Shown here: positions 57,573-64,000 of the stretch, piece by piece | Numbering within the stretch: the stretch's first letter is position 1 | Layout of the letters: every line of letters begins with the position of its first letter | Source: Erythrobacter sp. | GTDB taxonomy: Bacteria; Pseudomonadota; Alphaproteobacteria; Sphingomonadales; Sphingomonadaceae | Direction: 5' to 3' | Assembly (NCBI GenBank): GCA_023653115.1 | Contig: JAMNXO010000005.1 | Location: forward strand, 1 to 64,000 | DNA: 64,000 nucleotides | Notes under the pieces: model-generated | Databases searched by the model: none | What the model was told of the DNA's origin: nothing | The model's input: only the letters and a program-made list of their open reading frames with translations | Made by a program: the position numbers and the translations under genes

Positions 57573-58592
57573 TCACAATAAATCCCGGCTGTTGGCGATC
57601 TGGGTGATGCCGCGCTTGCCATTGGCATCGCGGCCCAACTGCACGATCACGTCGATTACGCTCGCAGCATAGGCGATGGTGTCCGACCGGGTGAGGCCGA
57701 TGCCGGTCTGCATCACCATCAGCGAAAGCTGTTCGAGCGCGCCGCGCAAGGAGTTGGCGTGGATGGTCGAGAAACTGCCCGGGTGGCCGGTGTTGATGGC
57801 GCGCAGGAAGCTGACGCTTTCCGCGCCGCGCAATTCGCCCAGCACGATCCGGTCAGGCCGCAAACGCAAGGCGGCTTGCAGCAATTCGTTGGCGGTAACC
57901 TTGGCCTCGCCCAGCTCGCCCTTGATCGCGACCAAGCCGACCGCGTTTTCGCCGGGGAACTTCAGCTCGGGCGTATCTTCCACCAGCACCACGCGTTCGG
58001 CGCGCGGAATCTCGCCGAGCATGGCGTTGAGGAAGGTCGTCTTGCCGGTGCTGGTGCCGCCTGAAATCAGGATCGTGCGCCGCGCGCGGATTGCCTCGCG
58101 CAGGAAGGCAATCGGCTGGAACTGCGGATCGGGCAGCTCATACTGCATCTCGCCCACCAGCGGACCGGTGTCATAGGCATCGAGCGGCAAATCCAGGCGG
58201 CGGTGGCGGCGGATCGCCATCACCCAGTGCTTGCGGCTGGCGGGCGGCCCGCAGAACTGCACGCGCGCACCATCGGGCAGCGTCGCGCCCAGCAAGGGGT
58301 GTTCACGGTTGATCCCCTGGTGGCTGACGCGCGCGACCTGTTCGGCGAGGCGTTGCACCAGCCGGTCGTCAATCTCGGGCGTCTCGATCCGCTGCATTCC
58401 GGGGTTCGAGGCGTCTTCGATCCACACCTCGCCCGGACGGTTGACCATGATCTCAGTCACCGTGTCGCGATCCAGCCAGCGGCGGAACGGCGCAAGATAG
58501 GCGTCGAGATAGACCGAACGCTCGGCGGAAAGCCGCGCGCTGTCTTCGGATTGGCCCTGCTCTGCCATCAGCCGGTGGATATCCGCGCTCAT
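57573..58592 (-). CDS. virB11: Type IV secretion ATPase VirB11
   Basis: A 339-aa hexameric traffic ATPase on the inner face of the membrane that powers pilus assembly and substrate transfer. Walker A ISGGTSTGKTTFLNAML, Asp box VLVEDTPELKF, and Walker B LRLRPDRIVLGELRGAESVS with HPGSFSTIHANS are intact. The N-terminal domain reads YLAPFRRWLDRDTVTEIMVN. Start MSADIHRLMAEQGQ at 58592, four bases after the virB10 stop. Last gene of the VirB operon as seen here. Confidence 0.95.
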   Translation of the reverse strand: MSADIHRLMAEQGQSEDSARLSAERSVYLDAYLAPFRRWLDRDTVTEIMVNRPGEVWIEDASNPGMQRIETPEIDDRLVQRLAEQVARVSHQGINREHPLLGATLPDGARVQFCGPPASRKHWVMAIRRHRRLDLPLDAYDTGPLVGEMQYELPDPQFQPIAFLREAIRARRTILISGGTSTGKTTFLNAMLGEIPRAERVVLVEDTPELKFPGENAVGLVAIKGELGEAKVTANELLQAALRLRPDRIVLGELRGAESVSFLRAINTGHPGSFSTIHANSLRGALEQLSLMVMQTGIGLTRSDTIAYAASVIDVIVQLGRDANGKRGITQIANSRDLL

Positions 58593-58596
58593 GCGC

Positions 58597-59718
58597 TCAC
58601 TTGCCGACGCTGCTGAAGTCGAGATCGCGCGCGGTAAACACGCGGATCGGCTCGCCCATGCGCACGCGGATGGTGGGGCTGATCTGGCCCTGCGATTGCA
58701 CCGCCGAATTGGCCGCACCCTGCGCGCCGCCAGCGACAATCACGCCGCCCACGCCGCCAGTCGCCAGCGCGCCCAGACCGCCGACCACGGACAGCAGCAG
58801 GCCCGAACCGAAACGCTTGAAGAAGTGGCTGTTGACGTCGCCTTCCAGCCCCGTCGTCCCGTCAAACCCGATCGCGGGCGAGGCAAGGCTCACCGACACG
58901 CCATCGGGGCGGATCAGGCGCGTCCAGATCACATAGGCACGCTTCTGGCCCTGCTGCACGCCGGCCTGATACTGCCCGATCAGGCGCGAGGAGCGCGGGA
59001 CAAGGATGCGCTTGCCATCGAAGCTGCGCACATCCTGGCTCACCACCGCGCGGACATAGCCCGGCACATCGGTGTTGATCGCGGTCTCGAGGATCGCGGG
59101 GATCAGCGTGCCTTCGGTGACGGTGGTCGAGGGATTGACCATGGCGCGCGCCTGCGCCGGGCCGCCGCCGACCCCGCCGACACGGCTGGCAAAGTCGCCT
59201 GCGCCGCCGCTGCCGGCTGCTGCGACTGCACCAGCCGCGGCGGGTGCCGGAGCCTCAGCCACGCGCAAGCCGCGCGCCGAACCGGCGTCGAACACCATCG
59301 TCGGGCTGGCATAGGGATTGGTGGCCGGCATGGAGACCGCCGAGGGCTGAACCGAATAGACCGGCGCGGGCGCGGGATCGACCGGCGCCGCCACCGGGGC
59401 TGCGACTGGGGCCACGGCAGGCGCCATCGGCGGGATCGGCGTCGAGGGCGCGACCACTTGCGGATTGCCCACGCCCGGCTGTTCGGGAAGGCGCGCCGAA
59501 TTCATCGCCCAGAAGGTCACCCCGCCAATGCCGGCGATCAAGGCCACCCCGGCAGCTAGCCCGAGCCCGTCGCCCTTGGCCTTGCGGTCCGTGACAGCGG
59601 GGAAGGCTGCGCGGCTCGCCAGATCGATGATCTCGGCCGATTCCTGTTCGCGCGGATCGCCGCTTTCAGCGGAGCCCTTGTCGCCCTTCTTCGGCGGCAG
59701 ACGCATGGCTAGGCGCAT
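58597..59718 (-). CDS. virB10: Type IV secretion protein VirB10/TrbI
   Basis: A 373-aa inner-to-outer-membrane scaffold. A basic cytoplasmic tail leads to one membrane helix (GLAAGVALIAGIGGVTFWAM), a Pro/Ala-rich periplasmic linker (APVAAPVAAPVDPAPAPVYS), and the C-terminal TrbI domain with LIPAILETAINTDVPGYVRA, RILVPRSSRLIGQYQAGV and the antenna region GSGLLLSVVGGLGALATGGV. It forms the outer-membrane pore with VirB9. The ATG at 59718 is the conserved start. Confidence 0.94.
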   Translation of the reverse strand: MRLAMRLPPKKGDKGSAESGDPREQESAEIIDLASRAAFPAVTDRKAKGDGLGLAAGVALIAGIGGVTFWAMNSARLPEQPGVGNPQVVAPSTPIPPMAPAVAPVAAPVAAPVDPAPAPVYSVQPSAVSMPATNPYASPTMVFDAGSARGLRVAEAPAPAAAGAVAAAGSGGAGDFASRVGGVGGGPAQARAMVNPSTTVTEGTLIPAILETAINTDVPGYVRAVVSQDVRSFDGKRILVPRSSRLIGQYQAGVQQGQKRAYVIWTRLIRPDGVSVSLASPAIGFDGTTGLEGDVNSHFFKRFGSGLLLSVVGGLGALATGGVGGVIVAGGAQGAANSAVQSQGQISPTIRVRMGEPIRVFTARDLDFSSVGK

Positions 59719-59755
59719 CAGACAAACTCCCTGACAGGATGGGTGGGTGCGAGGT

Positions 59756-60577
59756 TCATTTCGCCCCCTTCTTGCGCGAGGCAGACAGGCCGGCACTGCG
59801 CGCGGTGGGCGCGGCGGGGCCGGTGTTGGTGAGCGTGGCGGTGTCACGGCCCGAACGCAGGATGATCTGCGGCGGCACGCCGTCGACCACCACCGTCTCG
59901 CCGCGCACAGTGAAGTTCACCGGGCCTTCCTCGCCATCATCATTGGTGACGAGGATCGCCGGGATCGCGATACCGGCGGGCCAGGTGAGGAACACCGCAT
60001 CGCCATCATCATAGGCTCTGGCGGGGAGCAATTCGGCAGCGCCCGCGCTCGCCCAATCGAAGTTGAGGCGGGTAGGATCGGTCACGGCATAGGGATCGCC
60101 TGCCGCGGCGCGCTCGATCGGATCGGCCGCAGCACGCAGGGCTTCAGCCTCGGCCTCGGCAGCAGCGGCAAGGCGCGCTTCCTCGGCGGCTTTCTCAAGC
60201 TCGGGATAGCGGAACTGCAGCACGTAGAGCGCGGCGTTCTTCGGCGAAGCGACGAGATCGAACAGATAGGTGCGCTTGTCGGTCACCACCGTCATGTTGG
60301 TGCGCGCCGAGGTTTCCAGCGGCTTCACGAACAGGATCGTCTGCGCCTTGTTGGGCTGCACCTGCCACGCGGTCGAATCACCGATCGCGACATTCTCGAT
60401 CATCTCGTCAGGTGCGAACTTGATGGTGGTCTGCACCAGCACCTTGCCATCGATCCGCACCACGGCGGCATCGTCGTAAACGCGGGTCTGGATGCGCGCG
60501 TCATCGGCCAGCACGGGGGCGGCTAGCACGAGAGCGGCAGCGGAAAGGGTCAGCCGAAGCAGGCCGGCGCGGGTCAT
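59756..60577 (-). CDS. virB9: Type IV secretion protein VirB9
   Basis: A 273-aa periplasmic/outer-membrane core component with signal peptide (LLRLTLSAAALVLAAPVLA) and the VirB9/TrbG beta domains: YDDAAVVRIDGKVLVQTTI, MTVVTDKRTYLFDLVASPK and the C-terminal NFTVRGETVVVDGVPPQIIL. Its start overlaps the virB6 stop by four bases. It normally follows virB8, which is not found here. Confidence 0.94.
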   Translation of the reverse strand: MTRAGLLRLTLSAAALVLAAPVLADDARIQTRVYDDAAVVRIDGKVLVQTTIKFAPDEMIENVAIGDSTAWQVQPNKAQTILFVKPLETSARTNMTVVTDKRTYLFDLVASPKNAALYVLQFRYPELEKAAEEARLAAAAEAEAEALRAAADPIERAAAGDPYAVTDPTRLNFDWASAGAAELLPARAYDDGDAVFLTWPAGIAIPAILVTNDDGEEGPVNFTVRGETVVVDGVPPQIILRSGRDTATLTNTGPAAPTARSAGLSASRKKGAK

Positions 60578-61782
60578 TGGTAAGTCTCCGGAGGCGTGAC
60601 AGAGGCAGGCTTGGGCGCAGGTGCGGCGCTGCCGGCAGAACGAAAACGGTTGCCGATCCCGCGGGTGCGCGAGGTGGCGGGGTTAAGCGGAGCGATCTGC
60701 CCGCCCGCGCCGCCGCCGGTGGCATAGACGCGGGTCTCGCGGCTGACCGAGGCAGGGCCGGTATCATTGGCTGCGATCACGCCTTGTGCGGCGGCAACAT
60801 CAACCCGGCGCGGCGCCATACCGGCGCTGGCGGCGGCGATATTGGTGCTGCGCGGCGTCGTTGCGGCAGCCGCAGCGGCGGCAGGCGCAAGCGCGCGCGG
60901 AGCATCCGAACCGCGCCCGCGATCCTTGTCAGGCACCAGGCCGAACACCTGCCAGCCCGAAACCATCATCGCCGAAACAACCAGCGCGAGCAGCATCAGC
61001 GCCACGTGTACCGCGCCGATCAGGAAAAACGCCATCGCTGCCTGCTGGTCAATCTGCCCCGGCACCTTCACCAGCGCCGCCAGCACCGGCACCGCCATTT
61101 CGAGCATGATCGAGCCGCCCAGCACCGCAAACAGCGGCGCCAGCGCCATCATTACCAGCCCCTTGAGCCAGCCGGTGAACAGCCCGCGCGTGCCATCGAA
61201 CAGCGCCATCACCACGAAAATCGGCCCCACCGCGAGCAGCAACGCCAGCGCGATCCGCGCCGTCACCAGCAGGCCCACCGTGCCCAGCAGCAGCAGCATC
61301 GCGCCCAGCCACATCATCCCCGGCGGCGAGAAGGCGCTGATATCCTTGGTATCCCCGCTCGCCTCCTGGATCGCCTGAAACACCACGTCGATCTTCTGCG
61401 CGAACACCGCGGTAGCGCTTTCGCCCTGCGTGCCGGTGAGCACGCCCGCGATCTGGTCCGGCCCGCCGATGAAGATGTTGTAGAAGATGGTCGAGAACGC
61501 GACGAAGCTGGTGGCGAAGGTCAGCACCAGCCCCAGCGTCATCATCTTGGGCAGCAGCGCGCGCACCGACAGGTTGGCGCGGCCCAGCATCAGCGAGATG
61601 CCGAAGAAGCCCACATACAGCCCCAGCAGCAGCGTCAGCGCAAAGGCGAGCTGGCCATCGGTGCCGAACAGGCGATTGAAGGCCTGCTCGCTCATGCCGC
61701 TGGCGATGCAATCCACCGCCGTCAGCGCGGAGGAGACCCCGGTGCCCATCGCTTCGGCGGCCAGATCACAGGCGGTGCTCAT
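60574..61782 (-). CDS. virB6: Type IV secretion protein VirB6/TrbL
   Basis: A 402-aa polytopic inner-membrane protein. Several helices are evident: FALTLLLGLYVGFFGISLML, MMTLGLVLTFATSFVAFSTI, MMWLGAMLLLLGTVGLLVTA, LVMMALAPLFAVLGGSIMLE and AMAFFLIGAVHVALMLLALV. The central region contains the TRIALALLLAVGPIFVVMAL block conserved in VirB6. A long Ala/Pro-rich tail ends the protein. Its ATG overlaps the virB4 stop by four bases. Confidence 0.92.
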   Translation of the reverse strand: MSTACDLAAEAMGTGVSSALTAVDCIASGMSEQAFNRLFGTDGQLAFALTLLLGLYVGFFGISLMLGRANLSVRALLPKMMTLGLVLTFATSFVAFSTIFYNIFIGGPDQIAGVLTGTQGESATAVFAQKIDVVFQAIQEASGDTKDISAFSPPGMMWLGAMLLLLGTVGLLVTARIALALLLAVGPIFVVMALFDGTRGLFTGWLKGLVMMALAPLFAVLGGSIMLEMAVPVLAALVKVPGQIDQQAAMAFFLIGAVHVALMLLALVVSAMMVSGWQVFGLVPDKDRGRGSDAPRALAPAAAAAAATTPRSTNIAAASAGMAPRRVDVAAAQGVIAANDTGPASVSRETRVYATGGGAGGQIAPLNPATSRTRGIGNRFRSAGSAAPAPKPASVTPPETYQ

Positions 61783-64000
61783 TCGGCGGCCTGCCACACG
61801 GGTTGGCCGTCCTCGTCAACCGGGCCATCGGGCCAGGCGCGGCCGGTGAGCGCGGGATACCAGGCGCTCGGCTCATCCCCCACCGCTTCGCGCAGCAGAT
61901 CGAGCCGGCGCACCGCGCTTTCGCGGCCGGAAAGGATGGTGAGCACTTCGGGCGCGCCCGACAGATCGAGCCGCACCACCACGCTCGCATCGGGCTGGCG
62001 CACAAGGAAGCAGCGCGAATGCGCGGGCAAGCTGCGGATCAGCGCGAATTCGTGGCTGGTGAGGCCGAAGCCGTCGCAGTAATCTTCAGGGCGAGCGCGG
62101 CTGTTGGGCATGAACACCATGGTGGCGGTCTGCTCGACCAGCGCGGTCGAAATGCGGCTATCGAGCGCATCGCGCGCCGATTGCGTGGCAAACCCGACCA
62201 GCGCGTTGCGCTTGCGCAGCGTCTTGAGCCAGTCGCGGATGCGCGCGGCAAACACCTCATCATCAAGCGCCTTCCAGCCTTCATCGATCAGGATCATGGT
62301 CGGCTGACCATCGAGCCGCTCGTCGATGCGGTGGAACAAATACATCATGGTGGGCGTGCGCAGGCGCGGGTTTTCGAGCAGCGCGGTCATGTCGAAACCG
62401 AGCACGCGCTCGCTGAGATCAAGCCGGTCGCGCTCGTTATCGAACAGCCACGCGTGTTCGCCCCCGTCACCCGAAGGCGAGCCGATCCATGCGCCCAGCC
62501 GGTCTGCCAGATCGCCCGGTTCGGGGCGGCGTGCGCCGGCGAGCAGTTCCTTGAAGTGGCGCAACCGGCGCAAGCCCGCATCATTGGCATAGGCCGCGTC
62601 GACCGCGCCGCTGACGATCGCGTATTCCTCCGGCCCGTCAGCCTGCAACAGCACCGCCAGCCAGTCGCGCAGGAAGGCGCGGTTGGCAGGCGTATCGGGC
62701 AGGCTCAGCGGGTTGAACCCGGTCGGCTCGCCGGGGCTGATGCGATCATAGCGCCCGCCGATACCGCGAATGAACAGCTCCGCGCCGCGATCCTTGTCGA
62801 ACAGGACGGTGCGCGGTTTGAACTTCTGCGCCTGGGCGGCAAGGAAGTTCATCACCACGGTCTTGCCCGAACCCGACGGGCCGATGACCGAGAAATTGCC
62901 CAGATCGCCGTGGTGGAAATTGAAGAAGAACGGCGTGGCGCTGGTGGTTTCCAGCAGCGTCACCGCATCGCCCCAGTGATTGCCGGTCGCCTGCCCCAGC
63001 GCAAAGCCGTGGAAGCTGCCAAAGCCTGCCATATTGGCCGAGGAAATCAGCGCGCGGCGGACGATATATTCCTCGTTGCCGGGGAACTGTGCCCAGAAAG
63101 CGGGCTCGAGATTGGTGTCCTCGCGCACCGCAATCGCGCCCGTATCGGCGAGCGCGGCGGCGCAGGATGCCATGGCATCGTCCAATCGCGGGAGCGTCGT
63201 CTCGCGCACCAGCACGGTAAGGTGATGATCGCCAAAACCGACCGCGCCATTACCCAGCGCATCGCGCGCCGCCAGCATTTCGGCACGTTCGGCCGCGGCT
63301 TCCTCGTCCACCGAGCGCGAACGGCGCAGCGCGAGGTCGATCCGCTCGCGCGCCGTGGTGCGCTCGTTCGGGGCGTAGCTTTCGGTCACGACCATCTCGA
63401 ACGGCAGACGCAGGAGATTGTCGAGCAGGCCGGGCGAGGTCGCCTCTGGGTAATCCTTGAGGCCGAGGATCGCAGCGAAATCGGGCGCGGCGCTGCCGCG
63501 CAGCTCCATCGCATCAAGGCCAAAGCTCGCGCGGCGATAGGGCAGCATATGGCCGATATCGGTCTCGGAGCTCGGGCGGCGCACCGGGCGCATCTCGCCG
63601 TTATAGAGCGCCGAGAGCAGCTCGAGCATTTCCGAATTGGTGCCGCCGCGCTCGGAACCGGGCGCCTGATAATCGCCCAGCACCGCCGCGCCGTAATTTT
63701 GCAAGCTGGCGACGAGGCCGGTGATGGCGGCCTTGAGGCTGCGGATGTCCTTGGGATCGGCCTCGGGCTCGTCTTGCCCAGTGCGGGAGAACATCTTGCT
63801 GAGGCGTTCCGGCAGGCCGGTCTTGCCGCGCGCAGGGCGGCGGATCAGGGTGACGAACTGGTCATTGATGAACAGCGATCCGCCCGCGAGCCGCTGCTTC
63901 CAGCGCGCATCGATATGGCGCGACAGGGCATCGGGAAATTCGGCCTCGAGCTCCACTTCCACGCGGCGGCGGATGACGTGGTGATACATCACGAAGCGCG
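61779..64000 (-). CDS. virB4: Type IV secretion ATPase VirB4 (partial, runs off the right edge)
   Basis: At least 737 codons of the VirB4 energising ATPase are present; the N terminus lies beyond base 64000 (the codons at the edge lead to RFVMYHHVIRRRVEVE, which is internal in the family). Walker A VIGPSGSGKTVVMNFLA, then LFDKDRGAELFIRGIGGRYD, Walker B PTMILIDEGWKALDDEVFAA and the RKRNALVGFATQSARDALDS block are intact. It is the upstream gene of the operon; virB2 and virB3 would lie farther right. Confidence 0.95.
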   Translation of the reverse strand, partial: RFVMYHHVIRRRVEVELEAEFPDALSRHIDARWKQRLAGGSLFINDQFVTLIRRPARGKTGLPERLSKMFSRTGQDEPEADPKDIRSLKAAITGLVASLQNYGAAVLGDYQAPGSERGGTNSEMLELLSALYNGEMRPVRRPSSETDIGHMLPYRRASFGLDAMELRGSAAPDFAAILGLKDYPEATSPGLLDNLLRLPFEMVVTESYAPNERTTARERIDLALRRSRSVDEEAAAERAEMLAARDALGNGAVGFGDHHLTVLVRETTLPRLDDAMASCAAALADTGAIAVREDTNLEPAFWAQFPGNEEYIVRRALISSANMAGFGSFHGFALGQATGNHWGDAVTLLETTSATPFFFNFHHGDLGNFSVIGPSGSGKTVVMNFLAAQAQKFKPRTVLFDKDRGAELFIRGIGGRYDRISPGEPTGFNPLSLPDTPANRAFLRDWLAVLLQADGPEEYAIVSGAVDAAYANDAGLRRLRHFKELLAGARRPEPGDLADRLGAWIGSPSGDGGEHAWLFDNERDRLDLSERVLGFDMTALLENPRLRTPTMMYLFHRIDERLDGQPTMILIDEGWKALDDEVFAARIRDWLKTLRKRNALVGFATQSARDALDSRISTALVEQTATMVFMPNSRARPEDYCDGFGLTSHEFALIRSLPAHSRCFLVRQPDASVVVRLDLSGAPEVLTILSGRESAVRRLDLLREAVGDEPSAWYPALTGRAWPDGPVDEDGQPVWQAAE

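Noticed and set aside
1..64000. CRISPR array
   Set aside because: No set of regularly spaced direct repeats with unique spacers was seen; the only tandem array (24991-25126) has a 34-bp unit with no spacers.

Overview
The window is GC-rich chromosomal DNA from an alphaproteobacterium, most likely a Sphingomonadales member of the Erythrobacteraceae type (Erythrobacter/Porphyrobacter/Altererythrobacter-like). This placement is an inference. It rests on a CrtW/CrtZ ketocarotenoid pair, the mitochondrial-type complex I subunit (NDUFS4-like), the DUF1476 ATPase-inhibitor zeta protein, a DUF6456 protein, a large TonB-dependent receptor, and the order SRP RNA - dnaX - ybaB.

Layout. Bases 1-3801 look like the end of an integrative element. 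They hold a serine recombinase, small accessory genes and a tyrosine integrase that abuts the 3' end of tRNA-Tyr (3802-3887), the probable attachment site; the other end lies left of the window. From about 4.0 to 24.4 kb is housekeeping DNA: rlmB, a lipoprotein, hup, lon, ybaB-dnaX-ffs, the complex I subunit, hrpB, a polyprenyl diphosphate synthase, chorismate mutase, an ECF sigma/anti-sigma pair, a two-component system with PepSY and SIMPL proteins, and an ABC-F ATPase. At 24.99-25.13 kb a 34-bp hairpin-bearing unit is repeated four times directly before an XRE-type regulator. Then follow a glycosyltransferase, yajC-secD-secF, tRNA-Pro, the crtW-crtZ operon, a transglutaminase-like protein, a thioesterase, leuC-leuD with a small gene between them, a quinone oxidoreductase, DUF1476, bolA, a monothiol glutaredoxin and a NUDIX hydrolase.

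The most unusual part is 40.0-51.9 kb, a self-contained catabolic locus built around a GntR/FCD regulator. The leftward operon encodes an Asp/Glu-racemase-fold protein that lacks both family catalytic cysteines, two tandem NTF2/SnoaL-like proteins and a TonB-dependent receptor. The rightward operon encodes an HMG-CoA-lyase-like enzyme, HyuA and HyuB hydantoinase/oxoprolinase subunits, a family III CoA-transferase and an N-carbamoylsarcosine-amidohydrolase-like cysteine hydrolase. An identical perfect 10-bp palindrome, TTGTATACAA, lies upstream of each operon, so the locus reads as one regulon. A plausible reading is import of an unknown cyclic amide, imide or hydantoin-like compound, ATP-dependent ring opening, removal of the carbamoyl group, CoA activation and C-C cleavage. 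The substrate cannot be read from sequence.

The right end holds a membrane protein, tRNA-Arg, a queuosine-precursor transporter, an overlapping ppk-ppx pair, and a chromosomal VirB-type type IV secretion operon read leftward (virB4, virB6, virB9, virB10, virB11). No virB5, virB7 or virB8 lies between these genes, and virB4 runs off the right edge.
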